DNA of 64,000 bases from Fistularia commersonii (lineage: Eukaryota; Chordata; Actinopteri; Syngnathiformes; Fistulariidae), in contig JBBMNZ010000001.1 of assembly GCA_037954325.1 (NCBI GenBank), positions 6,358,874-6,422,873 of the forward strand, given 5' to 3'. The position numbers were made by a program, and so were the translations under genes. The notes beneath the pieces were generated by a model. It made no database searches and was not told the origin of the DNA. It worked only from the letters and a program-made list of their open reading frames with translations. This document shows positions 21,395-34,404 of this stretch, piece by piece. The number at the start of each line of letters is the position of its first letter. Within the stretch, counting starts at the first letter, position 1.

Positions 21395-24359
21395 GGGAAT
21401 GATAGTTCCAACAGAGATCCCAGCAGGTTGTGCCCCCCACCCCCTCCATCAGACAAGGCTGCGTTCGGAACGAGCGAGACCCTGCCAAAAGGCAGCCAGA
21501 GGTTCCAGAAACGACCAAAGTTCTAATTAATATTTCATGGACGGCAATTTCGTATCTGTCACAGGATGTTTAACATCTTCCTCGGTTAATCCGAGCGTGG
21601 GGCTGCGAACAGAGAGGAATTCAGCTGGGGCCTAAAGAGTTAAGATGTTTCCCTCCTCCCATGTCTCCTCTGCAGGGCAGAGAAGGTGCGAGATAAGAGA
21701 GAAGTATGACACATGTGAAGCTTCTGAAGTCCTCTAAAAGCCTCATTATTTTTAATCTAGCCGTATTCCTTTTCACTTGTTGCCAGAGACTTTCTTGCAG
21801 TTGAAAAGAAAAGAAGAAGGAGAGAAGAAAAAATCTAATTGGGCTTTCATGTGTCTTTTTCAAGTGTGTGTGTGTGTGTGTGTGCGTGTGTTCCCATGGA
21901 ACCGAACAGACGAATCCATGTACGTGAAAACAAAAAAAAAAAAAAATTGGAATTAGAGTCTCCTACGAGGCTGGAATCTGCTTTAAGAGGAGCCAATCGA
22001 TCAATGGTGGCGTCCTGTGTTTTCCTTACTTCAAATACTTGGCGTTTCCCGACCCCGCCCGCCTCCTTCCCCGCCACCATCGCTGCCAGGGAGGGGGAGG
22101 CGGGAGGGCTCCGCTAATGTCGGGAACGACTCCATAAAAAAATCAAATCAGCTCATTAGCGGTTACCAAACTGTGCTGATTCATTCCTGCCGAGGCCCAA
22201 ACTGAGGGAGGGACACTTCAGACGGACTCCGCGATGAGCAGTGGACGCTGACTTTTATTTATAGCCTCCGTCAGTATTTTAGATGTTGCAGCTTTATTAT
22301 TTTTTTTTTTGCGACATTGATATTTGAAAGGCAGCCGCGGAAGCGTGACTGATTCCCGCGACATTCCGCAACATTAAAATGAGAGATAACTTTGGGATTT
22401 CATAATGCCAGGACGGGCAGGGAAGGGGGGGTTACAATATTGTTTAACTATCGAGGGACCTTGGTTATACGACACCTTTTCATCGAGGCTCGTTTTTTGA
22501 CAACTTCATTATCATGCTTCACCAATCCAGGCTCGGGAGATCATCGCTTATTTTGAGGTGTTAGCCACCATGCTAATGTCACCATCCGATGTTAGCATGG
22601 AGCAAGGCGAGTCATGTAGGCCCCCTCGGCCCAGGAGGCACGGTACCTCCCAGGAGCGTTCCCTTTGGTCCGACCCAATTAACCAATCTTTTGCCCGTTG
22701 GGTTCAAGGCCGAATAACCTGGATCACCCTTTGAGTTTCCGCTTCCGAGGCCTTGCACTTCGGCACAGCTCGTGTCAAACCGAGACTCGATTCAGGTGTT
22801 TTCCCGGGGGCTGATGAATCTCCGCTATCCTCGGGTTTGCTATCATTGCCGACCCGGGGTTTCCTACGGCCTGTCTCCCTCACTACCGACATCACCGTGG
22901 CAATGCTGACAGATGTTGGCCGGTCAAAAAAAACTCTGATCTGAATTACCTTTCCATAAATGAATATTTCTACCACCAGCCAATTAGCAGGCTCTCAAAC
23001 GCAGCTAAAACAGCTAACGGAAGACATTTGACAGTCCTTCCATTATCATTGTACTTTCTGGACTGAATTTGGGCTGTTGATTTTTAAAAAAAACTGTAAT
23101 TCGACCATCTTTTCCATGTCCTTGTAATTTTGTGACCTCACACTCTGTCCCATCATATCCTAGTGATCTTGGGAGTTCGCACCGCGCCATCCCCTCAGTT
23201 GCTTGGTAACTAGGCTGACACTGTTCTGGGAAAGACACGTGTGTGTGTGTGTGTGTGACTTTCAGGGAAGACGAGGACACTTGTCAAATGACACCTGTCA
23301 CATTCGGACATGTCCGCCGGTACAAACCCATCCGCTTATATCCCACGAAAGTTCAGCTGAATAAATTTGCATCCCTTTAATCCGTAGTGACCTGCGGCAT
23401 CGTTGGGCTTGTTCTGGAAATCGTCCCAACTCATACAAGACACGAGGCGGGTCCCGAACCCAGTATTTCCGATAGTTTGTTGCAATAAAGCATTGAAGGT
23501 ATAGTACAGAAATGAAAAAAAAAAAATCTGACATTTCAGCATTAGCTTTGCGATTGTTTTGTGGAAAATTTGTTTTTTTGCGATTGTTTTGTGGAACATC
23601 CAAAAAGGTCCTATAAAACGAAAACGACCAAAAAAACAATTTTTTCTCATTTGTTTTAAGAATAGAATTAAATCCGCGGGTGAATATTGACTTAGGAGCT
23701 TCCATATTCATATTAATAACACTATCACCAACACGCACATGAAGCAACTTGTCCAGCTTCACCTAAGCGCCCCTCCCTTGCATGGTGAATTCAAATAAAT
23801 ATTAATTGCTTGATAGTTTTTTTTTTTTTTTTTTTTTACCCCTTTCAAACCTATAGCTTTGCATACAAGTATATTTCTGGTTCAAGATTAGCTCTGCACA
23901 CAGAACAATTAGATCGAGTCATCAATCAAGCTACCATCCCATTCGCATAGGGTTGTTCTAGGTTCTTAGTAGTGGGGTTGCGTGAGCTTAAAGGGGAAAA
24001 AAAAAGGAGTAAATCATTAATGCGAATGCGAACTGTAGTGTTGCATCTCTCACGGGGCGGAAAGACGCTTTTGTCATTTCTCGCGCTGTTGCCTGAAATG
24101 GCTGAAATGGCGTTTGCAGACATTGTGCGTTTGGCAAAGAATCCTCTGCCAGTGTGATTACAGTGGGCGGATCTGACGTCCGTCGTTTTTTTTGTTTACT
24201 GCGGAGCGTTCACCGAGCTTGGCACATTGTGAAGAAACGTTTCCCTTCGCCGCTTTGCTGTGAACGTGCAACGGAGGCGTAATTTGCAACCTCTGTTTTT
24301 GGCGTCGGTGAACATGATGGAGGAACGGCTAGCACTTCTGCCATATTTCAGAGTCTCCA

Positions 24360-24540
24360 TATTTTCCACGTTGCTGTGTAGATTTCCTCACACTTGTCAT
24401 GAATGGTTCTACGTCTCTATATGTCGCCCCGTGATCAACTGGAAACCCATACAGAGTGAATCCTGCTTCTTGCCCAATGACAAAATGGGATAGGCCATCC
24501 CGATGACAGGATAAGCAGTTTAGATAATGAATGAATGAAT
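24360..24540. repeat. Fish dispersed repeat copy
   Basis: Blocks include ATGTCGCCCCGTGATCAACTGG, here diverged from the usual sequence, then CTTGCCCAATGACAAAATGG, GATAGGCCATCCCGATGACA and GGATAAGCAGTTTAGATAAT, with a GAATGAATGAAT tail. It is the opposite orientation to 19785-20100. Confidence 0.65.
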
Positions 24541-24963
24541 TGTTTGGGCGTCCAACCGAAGAACTTAACAAGGAACTGAGGTATCAGCGGTGCTAAGGGG
24601 TAAAAATGTGATGTTTTTAGGGGCGACAGGAAGTGCAGCTGTCCAGGCATTCGGAAACGGATTGGGTAAATTCGAGAGCCGAAAGGTGATTTTCATTCGA
24701 CGCAGCGAAAGAGCGGGGTCGAAGCAAATAAAAAGCAAGACGCACGCGCCGGAGTTCAGTGAGGATATTTATTGGCGAATAAAGCGAGAGGAGCCGGACT
24801 CAGGTCCGATCGATAAGCAATCTATTGGACGGACGGGACGCCAAAACAAACCACGGCGTCTGCTGAAACTCCACTCTTAACAAAACAACAACATGAAAGG
24901 AAGAGGCAGCAGGAGACACTCAACTAGAGGCTGAATCAATTGTTTGCTGGGCTAGCTGTGTAC

Positions 24964-24984
24964 AGTGTGTGTGTATGTGTGTGT

Positions 24985-25036
<52 letters not shown>

Positions 25037-25159
25037 TAAAGATATTCATTCTCAGGCCTGGTGAAACACAAAATCACAAGCCCCACTTTACTGGCAAAAC
25101 AAAATCAACAGTCCAGAGTGTTTACTGCTTCTATTCAGTGGAAACTGAGAATTCACACA

Positions 25160-25239
<80 letters not shown>
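24964..25239. repeat. (GT)n and long (AC)n tracts in inverted arrangement
   Basis: A GT tract with TAT interruptions spans about 24964-25035 and a pure AC tract spans about 25155-25239, about 120 bases apart. The AC tract is the left edge of the minisatellite at 25155-28480. Confidence 0.95.
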
Positions 25240-25242
<3 letters not shown>

Positions 25243-25318
25243 AGATATCTGGTTGCTCAAAACAAATGTTGTACCATCACAAGGTCTAAAGTCTTCTGGT
25301 GTGAATAATACGGCATGA

Positions 25319-25362
<44 letters not shown>

Positions 25363-26106
25363 ACGTACACATAGACACACTCACACACACACGTACACAC
25401 ACACACCTACGTGATAGCCAACTTAATGTTAGTTACTGCATAATAAGCATACGCATACCTTAGCTATTGTTTTGAAATTGTTGAGTTATTTATATCAAAT
25501 TGACAGAAATAACTAGATATGGATGTTGCATGCATGCGCACCTACGCACAAACACACACACACACATAAACACTTGCAGTTAGTTAACTTCTGGGTGTTC
25601 AAAACAAATTTTGCACAATGGGGTGTAAAGTCTTGTGTTGCTTGAGGCCAATGCAGGGCATCAAGACCACATACACTCACACACACACACAAATTTATGG
25701 GTACAGCACCTTAAAATGTGTTCCTAAATAACCTTAGCTATTGTTTTGAATGTGTTCATGCAGCCTCACGGGGGCACAGGCCAGTGTCTCCCTGGGCCGG
25801 TCCGAGCCCGGATAAATGCAGAGGGTTGCGTCAGGAAGAGCATCCGGCATAAAACCTGCGCCAAAACCTAACTTGTGAATCAAAACTAAGAATATCAGTC
25901 AAGGCCCGGGTTAACAACGACTGCCATTGGTGTCGACAAGCTACAAGGTACCAGTGGAAATCATGCTACTGTAGATCAAAAAAGGAGAGGAGGTAGGCAT
26001 TTTTGACAGTTAAAAGAAAAGGAGGGATGTGAGTTAGAGAATGAGAAGTTCTGGAATGAGATAGATGAAGTGATGCAGAGTATCCCCAGAGATCATAGAG
26101 TGATAA

Positions 26107-26562
26107 TTGGTGCTGATGTCAATGGACATTGCGGACAATAGAGGGGATGAAGAAGTGATGGGGAGGATTGGTATCCAGCATAGGAAGGCAGAGGGACACA
26201 TAGTGGTAGACTTTGCAAAAAGTGTAGTGAATACTTATTTTATCCCCATTAGAGAAATTCTTTCTGAAGGTGATTGCAATGTGGTGGTAGGTGAGATTGT
26301 AGCCAGACAGTATAGGATGGTGATTTGTAGGATGACTCTGGTGACAAGGAAGACCAAGAGGACAAAGCCAGAGCAGAGGACAAAGTGGTGGAAGCTGAAA
26401 GGGGACAATTGTTGCATGGTTTTCAGGGAGGAGTTGAGAAAGGCTCTGGGTGGTCAGGGAGAGTTAACAGATGACTGGGCAACTACAGCTAATGTGATCA
26501 AGGAGACAGGTAGGAGAGTACATGGTGTCTCGTCAGGAAGGAAAGCAGATAAGGAGCTTTGA
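26107..26562 (+). pseudogene. LINE endonuclease-to-linker fragment
   Basis: The frame includes NRGDEEVMGRIGIQHRKAEG, VVDFAKSVVNTYF, QYRMVICRMTLV, EQRTKWWKLKGDN and ETGRRVHGVSSGRKADKEL. It aligns with the corresponding part of copy 1. The endonuclease core upstream is frameshifted. Confidence 0.75.
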
Positions 26563-26827
26563 TGGTGGAATGAGGAAGTGCAGGAGTATATACAGAGAAA
26601 GTGGTTAGCACAGATGTAGTATAGTCATGAAAACTAGGCTGATGGCAGAAGTTAGCATTTGTGAACAGCAGTATGGCTTCATGCCTAGAAAGAGTACCAC
26701 AGAAGCAGTATTTGCTTTGAGAATGCTATTATAGAAGCACAGAGAAGGCCAGAGGGAGCTGAATTGTGTTTCAGTAGACCTAGATAAAGCATATGACAGA
26801 GCACTGTGAGAGGAACTCTGGTATTGT

Positions 26828-27193
26828 ATGAGGAAGTCAGGAGTGGCAGAGAAGTATGTTAGACTGGTGCAGGACATGTATGCTTGGTGTAAGACAGTGG
26901 TGAGGTGTGCTGGAGGGGTAACAGAGAAGTTCAAGGTGGAATTAGAACTTTATCAGGGATCAGCTCTGAGCCCGATCTTGTTTGCAGTGGTGATGGACAG
27001 GCTGACAGATGAGGTTAGACAGGAATCTCCATGGACTATAATGTTTGCAGATGACATTGTGATCTGTAGTGAGAGCAGGGAACAGGTTGAGGAAAATCTT
27101 GAGAGGTGGAGGTATGCATTGGAAAGGAGAGGAATGACGGTGAGATGCAGCAAGACAGAATATATGTGGGTGAATGAAAGGAGCTTGGATTAA
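26828..27193 (+). pseudogene. LINE reverse-transcriptase core fragment
   Basis: It contains MRKSGVAEKYVRLVQDMYAW, ELYQGSALSPILFAVVMDRL, WTIMFADDIVICSESREQVE and ALERRGMTVRCSKTEYM. The FADD catalytic motif is intact. The C-terminal part continues in another frame at 27368-27748 (KGKVYMTVVRPAMLYGLETG, GHIQRRDSEYFGRRMLELEL). Confidence 0.87.
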
Positions 27194-27949
27194 ACGTGGA
27201 TGCTACAGGGAGTGGAGATCTAGAAGGTGGTGGATTTTAAGTACTTTGGGTCAACAGTCCAGAGCAATGGAGGGTGTGGAGAGGAGGTAAAGAAGCAGAT
27301 TCAAGCAGGTTGGAATGGGTGGAGAAAAGTGTCAGGGGTACTATGAGATACAAGACTAACAGCCAGAATGAAAGGAAAGGTGTACATGACAGTGGTGAGA
27401 CCAGCGATGCTGTATGGTCTAGAAACAGGGACATTGACGAAAAGACAGAGGGCAGAGCTGGAGGTCGCAGAGATGAAGATGCTGAGGTTCTCTTTGGGAG
27501 TGACACGGATGGATAGATCAGGAATGAGTTCATTAGATGGACAGCATATTTTAGATGATTTGGAGAGAAGGTCAGAAAAGCCAGACTGGTTGGGTCACAT
27601 ACAGAGGAGGGATAGTGAATATTTTGGTAGACGCATGCTGGAATTGGAGCTGCCAGGCAGGAGGTCTCAAGGAAGACCAAAGAGAGGATTTATGGATGTA
27701 GTGAGAGAGGATATGAAGGAAGCTGGTGTGAAAGAGGAGGATACATAAGATACATAAGATACATAAGAAACATAAGAATAGGGTTAGATGGAGAAAGTTG
27801 ATTTGATGTGGCGACCCCTGAAGGGAAAAGCCAAAAGGGAAAGAAGAATTGTTTTCAGTCTGTTCAGTTATTTCTATCAAACATTAGACGTCACATACGG
27901 AACCATCTGTGCAAAAACACGCAGTCACACTAACACACGTTCAAACACG

Positions 27950-28006
<57 letters not shown>

Positions 28007-28121
28007 ACATGAATGGTGCCTTAACATTAGTTATCGAATTATCGAGCATACCTTGCCATTGTTTTGAATGTGTTATAAGTTATTTCTGTCACACCTTAGA
28101 AGTCGCATGTGTACAAGCACA

Positions 28122-28176
<55 letters not shown>

Positions 28177-28317
28177 ACATGAATGGCGCCTTAACATTAG
28201 TTATCGAATTATCGAGCATACCTTGCCATTGTTTTGAATGTGTTATAAGTTATTTCTGTCACGCCTTAGAAGTCGCATGTGTACAAGCACAAGCACAAGC
28301 ACAAGCACACACACACA

Positions 28318-28380
<63 letters not shown>

Positions 28381-31300
28381 ATGTGAAGGGAGTCATGCCA
28401 TTAGTTACCACACAACAAGCAAGCAACCTCAGCCGTTGCTTTGAATGTGTTATAAGTTACATCAAATCTTAGACATACATTCAGATGAAGACGAGCGAGA
28501 ATAAAAATAACCATAAAGTATAAATGAGCAGGTTATCTAAAAGGGAAATTGTGTTGTAACCTTAAAAGCAAACAGCATTATATACGACTGGCTTTTCAAT
28601 ACAATAGTACATAAAAGTTTTAATGTGCACATAAAATACTAAATGAACAAAAGTAGTATGGGGAGGTTAAGGGTACAAATACATAAAACCCGAGAACTGC
28701 GGTGGAAATATCCAAGGTATCATTTTAAAGATAGTTGGTACACAAAAAGTTTTTTTATTTAAGTGCGCTGTTGCTTTGAGCTATGATTGTATAACAACAC
28801 AGTAATAATAACATAACGACTGTGTTATAATTTCATTCATTAACACCCGAATAATAGAAAGGATTTTGCAGCTTATGGCTGTGTCTCTAACTCAGTCCAT
28901 ACATAAATAAATGTTAGTTATACCAAGATATTTGCATGCATACTAATCAATGGAGATTTCATATATGTTTCGCAACCTTAAATCTTCTTACTGCATGTAA
29001 GCAAAGCAGACTTAGCAATTTACTAACATACATTTGGAAACAAAAGGCTTTTATTTGGAAATGTTTTATGAGCACCGGAGGTTATACTAAGTATACCTTA
29101 AAAACACAAGTTAATTTTGTCCATGCAAAAATGACTTGTTTGTTCATTAGGCATTATTATGTTAACCGCATGCGTGGAGTCTCAATTATTTCTTAATAAA
29201 TGTGGGAAATTTCCATTCATGGAGCAGAAAGGGGCAAATGCAGCATAGTTAAAGTTAAAACCATAGCATACCAAATTGTCAAAAAGTATAAACATAAGAA
29301 AATATAAGCACTCTTGTGCAAAAAAGGAAACTAGCTGCAGACAACAGTTACTAACGTGACGTGAGAAAGTGTAAGGATGAGTGAATGTGTAAATGATGAT
29401 GATTGAATTCCAATTAAGGAAACTTAAATTCACAAAGAGAAAAGATAGAGATATCGAATTATTCCCTGATGTGCATTTAATATATATATCCTAAATATGT
29501 ATGTCAAGTGCTTGGATACTGAAGGGGAAAGTCAATTTCTATTCTGCTATAACTGTGCATATGATTTGATTTTTATTGCACTTTATTTTGATATAGCTTA
29601 ATAAATTTGCCTGGCTTGCTTTCGCAGCCTGCTTCAATAAAAAAATAAATAAAATAATGACATAATAATGAAGTTGAAATCCAGTCATTGGTCCTCAACT
29701 GGTTGATTGATTGCATGTTTTGTGTTAACATGGATACTAGCAGATGTCCACTATAAGGGTATAAATAAATGCCCCTTGGACTATTATACGCTTTACTTAA
29801 AAAGGAATAAAAAATAAAAAAAATCAATCATAATTGATAATTTGTCATCTATAATCCTTCCCTTCTTAATTTTCCGAGAGCAAATTGTATTTCAGTGTGA
29901 GCTTAATCCAGATCTTAATCCAGATCCCCGTCGTGGCACTGCTGCAGCGTATATATCGAATTTAATTGAGTTAATACTAATAGTATTTAGTAATAACAAT
30001 AATAATAATCATTTTTTCAGATTGTTTGACTTCATTTCGATTTCGGCCATTTGCCCTTGCCTGAAAAATGTCCATCTAGTGTTACAATAATCAAGTTAAT
30101 TGTGTGTGTATGTGTGTGTCAGCTCCCTAAGTGTCAAGTTTTTAAATGCATAACGTTCCCCTTTGGGTTTTGCTTTCTACTTCATGCGGCTGTGGACAGA
30201 AGAGATTTTGCAACACTGTGCGTGTGTGTGTGTGTGTGTGCGAGTACATCTATGTGTGTTAGTGTGTGTTTGTTTTGGCAGAACATGATGGGAACAGATT
30301 CAAAAACAACACAAAAAACAAAACAGAAATCACTGCACACCACACCGACCACCGCCGCCTATAAAGGATCGGTGTGAAGCGCTTCCTTTCGCGAAGGAAC
30401 TGCAACTCGACGTTAGAAAAGGAGAAAATCACAGGCGGGGAAGATTTAAAAGATTTTTTTTTAAAAATCCTTTTGTAATCCATCGTCTCGGCACACTTCC
30501 GGCTCAAAATGGTTCACATCTAAAAGTAGTCATCCTTATTCAAAGTCAGTACTATCTATGTCCACTGGGGAAAGCTGTTGACACCTTTTTTTGAATTTTG
30601 TTTGTAATTAAGTCATTGTTTTTCCTACTTTTTGGTGATATTTTTTGTCTGACCCCAAGGGCCACTGCAGAACACCTGCCCCAACACCATCACATGGGGG
30701 CGGGTTCACAAAGGTCAAAGTGAACTTTTCTTTTCTAAACATAAATAAATACATACATTTTGATGATATATACTTTTTGAAGTTACCTCGCCATCATCGC
30801 TGAATCCAACTAAAGATTCATAAACCTTTAATTTTTTTTGTTTTTATCCTTCGTGGACTTTTCAGTAAATAGAATTTAAACCCTGGAACCAAGACAACTG
30901 GCAAGAGGAGGAATAATTACTGCTAAAAGGCTCAAGGCGACAAAATAAAAGGCTGACATAATTACACATAATTTTGTAATTACTAATTCCATTTTTAATT
31001 ATGCTGCACAGGGAGGGAAAAAGTGACAACTTTTTTGCGAGTAAATCTAAATATTAGACACTGAGGTAAAAAAAAATCAGTTAAAAAAAAATCAATATTG
31101 CAGTGATATTAAAAAAGTGAATTACAACTGTGTTGATGATGTTGGATGTGAGATGCTGGACTGTTAGAACTCTGCTATTCCAGCTGACAGTTTTGACAGT
31201 TAGCCAATGCTAGCCGACTCATAGCTGTTAGCTCAACCGCCAAAACCAGGGGATGCATATTTCGAGCGAGAAATCCAGTTTAAATTAAAGTTAGAACAAG

Positions 31301-31439
31301 GTGTCCTCGGGTTAATGTGCAGGAGACGTGGCGGTGAAAAAGTTAGAGGTTGTGATTGGACAAGGCAAGGGGGACGGGGGAGTACGACGGAACCCAAATG
31401 TTGTCAGTATGCGCATGGATGAATGAAAAGTGCAAACAC

Positions 31440-31466
31440 CACACACACACACACACACACACACTA
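31440..31466. repeat. (AC)n microsatellite
   Basis: A clean AC tract in the large intron. Similar short tracts lie at 21864-21886 (GT), 23240-23258 (GT), 30221-30241 (GT), 33329-33347 (AC) and 43077-43099 (GT). Confidence 0.9.
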
Positions 31467-33195
31467 TGGTACTCACAGAGTCCTCCATGTCCTCATCAGC
31501 CAGCTGATTTAAAGAGAGGAATCAGAAAACAAAGTGAACGCTTCATCTGCAAAATCTGTTTCAACCTGTGACCAAGTGATGATGCCCCCAACCCCTAAAA
31601 AGGGGTGCTTTGGTGTCCCCTATTATAACACACACAAAAAAAGGGGTTAGCATTAGCATTAGTTATCAGGTGACGGTTGTCCATCTTTACCTGGAAATCA
31701 TACCCTGCTTTCAGTCAGATCGGGATTCTGACAACCAGGGACAAGGCACGAAAATAGGAATGGATAAAAAGGGGAAATGAAACGATGCACCTGGCAAATG
31801 CTCATCGCTGCCTCTGAGCCTCGCTTTAAGAACATCTTCCCTCGACAAAGCAAACCCTATATCGGCAAAAAACGCCAATGTTGCTTGAGGATACGACACT
31901 TTACTCGATGAGCTGTCGAGGATTCAAAAAAATATCATTGTTATAATCTCACTAACAATGGCATCCTGGACGCCTCCCTCCTGAATGAATAGCTGACCAA
32001 TGATCGGATCGGTGACCATGACCCCAACTGACCCCAAGTGTTAACACCAACTGTTGAATTTTGCATTGAATTGGCGAAAAAAAAAAAAAAAAAAAAAGAA
32101 AAGATAAAGGTCGTAGCCGGATAATAGAATCTGTCAGATTTCTTATTAAAACCAACAGCAAGTCAATCTCAAACTTTCCCCGAAACTCCCTCCCTGTCAG
32201 CCGCTTTCCCTGCTGCTGCATAAATCTTTTAAAACAACTCGCAATTACACCATTTAATTATAGCCGTTTCCCCCCTGGGTCGCGCTCGGAGGGAAAAAAA
32301 GAGAGAGAGAGATTGAGACAAAGAAAGAGAGAGAGGGAAAGAGAGAGCCTGGTTGCTCCTCCGGGGAAGATCCTGAGGTGATTTGTGTCTGGGTTGACTC
32401 GCCGGTGACTCTCAATCCCTCCATTTATTCATAACTCGTGTTGCTTTTACAAAAAAAATAGTAGGAGGACCACCCGGGACAAGGAGACTGACGAGACAGA
32501 AGGAAGAACTGAACTTTCTTTTGCGGTGGGTCCGTTTCCTTTTGATAATACTACTCCTCGGTTTACCAGTTCAATTTGTTCCTGAGAAAGATTCCAGTTA
32601 AATAAAGGAAAATGGATGGATCTGCTCCTGGCCCATCAAAATAAACAGTTTCTTAACCGTACTACACCCTGGATAGCTTTAAAAACTTCTGATTGGCTCT
32701 GCTTCCTCTCCGCTATCCACCTTTACTTATCGCCTCTTTGTTCTACGTACAGTACAAACCGCCAATCTCGACGTACTGTCCCACAGAGCAAAATCTGAAT
32801 GCCTCGCTCTCGCACTTCCCTACCATCCTTTTCTCTGCCTCTATTGTGGTTCTCAGAAAAAGCACAAAAACAATTATAGTACATCACAAAGAAACCCATG
32901 AGGAGTCCAGTGAGGTGTTAGCACATCGGATGATGGAGAAAGACTGAGGTGTCTGAGCTAGCGGTTAGCTGTCGGTTCAAAGCTAGTTTTTGTTGGTGTG
33001 CTAGGTCTTATTTTTTGTTCAGAATTGATTCCAATATGATAGTAGTTCTCTTCTTTTAAAGGCAAAGCACAATAAAACAATAACAATAACTCGCCCAGAA
33101 TCAAATGAGCAATTTAGGGGGCGTTTGCACAAAGGATGCTGAAGTATGATTGACGTATCTCTGCTAGCAAGCCGTTGGAGCGTCTGCTAGCAACT

Positions 33196-34404
33196 CCCGC
33201 ATTTTCCGGACTATAAGTCGCGTTTTTTTTCATAGTTTGGCCGGGGGGGCAACTTATGTGTAAAATTATTGAACTCTCTTGCTCTGATGTGTCTGTGTCT
33301 GGGTGTGTGTCTTTAATATAACAGTGATCGTCACACACACACACACACCAACCAATCAAATTCAGAGGCGCGGGTCATGGCATAAGTACTTTGTGAAAAA
33401 AGATGCTACCAGCGACTTCTGTACCTATGAAAATTGATCATTTCAACATTCGCGGTAACTTATAAAAACAACTGAGAAGGGCTGAATAAAAATGGCACCG
33501 AAAAGAAAATCATAGTCTGCAGGTTACAAGGTGGAAGTAGTGAAATATGTAGCCGAAAACGGCAGTCGAGCAGCAGAAAGAAAGTTTGAAGTTGGTGAGA
33601 AACTTGTAAGGGACTGGCGAAAAGTGGAGGTTACTCTTACTGAAATGAAGGAAACTAAAAAAGCTAATTGCGGGCTAAAAGCTAGCCGGCCACGGCTAGA
33701 GGAACAAGTTCACACTTGGGTGCTAGAAGAACATGCTGCCGGTGGAGGCTTGTCAACAGTACAGTTGTGTCTTCACACCAAGGTAGTTGCCAAGGAGATG
33801 AATAAAAATGACTTTGCGGGAGGACCTTCCTGGCGTTAACGCTTCATGCGACGCAATCGCCTCTCTATCAGGGCAAGGACACCATCCTGTCGGGATTCAG
33901 AAAGGCTGGAATAATTGGAACTGCAACTGACGATAACTCTGACGTAAGCAACGTACCGGTAGATGAGGAAGCGGTGCATTGTCTACCTTCGGAGTTGGCA
34001 GAGTTGTTCAGAAGTGACACCGAAGAGGAAGATTTTGTCGGATTTAGTGATTGAGAGTGACACTGATTGTTTGGTTGTAGCATGTGCTACATGCTATAGT
34101 TATTTGAATGACTCTTACCATAATATGTTACGTTAACATAGCTTACTAGGCATGTTCTCAGTTTGTTTTTTATACCTCATATAGACTACACTAGGCTATA
34201 CTTATTCAGCCTGCTGTTCTCCATTCAATTTCTATTTTAAATTGTCTTTCAAGATGAAATGTCTATTCTTGGTGTTGGATTTTATCAAATAAATTTCCCC
34301 TCCAAAATGCGACTTATACTCCAGTGTGACTTATATATGTTTTTTTTTTTTCGTTCTTTATTATGCATTTTGGCTGGTGCGACTTATAATCCGAAAAATA
34401 CGGT
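33196..34404 (+). mobile_element. Pogo-like DNA transposon with internally deleted transposase
   Basis: The left end reads CCCGCATTTTCCGGACTATA then AGTCGC. The right end, reversed, reads ACCGTATTTTTCGGATTATA then AGTCGC. Next to the right end is a second inward motif pair (GCGACTTATACTCC). Inside, a pogo-type transposase N-terminus is followed at 33885-34053 by a C-terminal acidic stretch. The central catalytic domain is absent, so the copy cannot move itself. I could not fix the target duplication. Confidence 0.8.
33493..34053 (+). pseudogene. Pogo-type transposase remnant
   Basis: From ATGGCACCGAAAAGAAAATC, a stop falls within the first codons. The body YKVEVVKYVAENGSRAAERK, FEVGEKLVRDWRKVEVTLTE and EEQVHTWVLEEHAAGGGLST then follows, a CENP-B-like DNA-binding region, and NDFAGGPSW is the start of the linker. 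After a frame change, FRKAGIIGTATDDNSDVSNV and PSELAELFRSDTEEEDFVGF give the acidic C-terminus. The DDE core between them is missing. Confidence 0.75.

Larger units (their letters stand above)
25757..27847 (+). mobile_element. RTE-type non-LTR retrotransposon, copy 2 (internally deleted)
   Basis: It starts near TGCAGCCTCACGGGGGCACA and GGGTTGCGTCAGGAAGAGCA and ends GTGGCGACCCCTGAAGGGAA. It is flanked by a 17-base imperfect duplication: ATTGTTTTGAATGTGTT at 25740-25756 and ATTGTTTTCAGTCTGTT at 27848-27864, three mismatches. It encodes the endonuclease end (VVDFAKS-VVNTYF), the linker (QRTKWWKLKGDN, DDWATTANVIKETGRRVHGV) and reverse transcriptase with FADDIVI. Compared with copy 1, about 600 bases between the linker and the reverse transcriptase core are missing. 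Several frameshifts remain. Confidence 0.87.
25155..28480. repeat. (AC)n-linked minisatellite array, split by a LINE
   Basis: Units join an (AC)n tract to a 100-120-base body. Body type 1: TTACATGAATGG-GCCTTAACA, then TTAGTTATCGAATTATCGAG, CATACCTTGCCATTGTTTTG and AATGTGTTATAAGTTATTTC. It occurs at 28005 and 28175, exactly 170 bases apart and almost identical, with diverged forms at about 25405-25520, 25695-25757 plus 27862-27930, and 28378-28470. Body type 2, with TTCAAAACAAATTTTGCACA and TGTAAAGTCTTGTG, occurs at about 25240-25320 and 25575-25680. The RTE copy at 25757-27847 cuts one type-1 body in two. Confidence 0.8.

Noticed and set aside
22704..22976. A 90-codon frame in GC-richer sequence inside the large intron
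   Set aside because: Both strands are open, no domain is recognisable, and no splice signals are placed to use it.
24940..25380. Open frames of poly-His-Thr and Cys-Val across CA/GT tracts (also near 13388-13708, 27788-28472 and 10702-10946)
   Set aside because: Dinucleotide repeats have no stops in several frames; these are not genes.
28005..28470. Regularly spaced near-identical units resembling a CRISPR array
   Set aside because: Units are 170 bases with (AC)n between them, in a vertebrate intron. This is a minisatellite.
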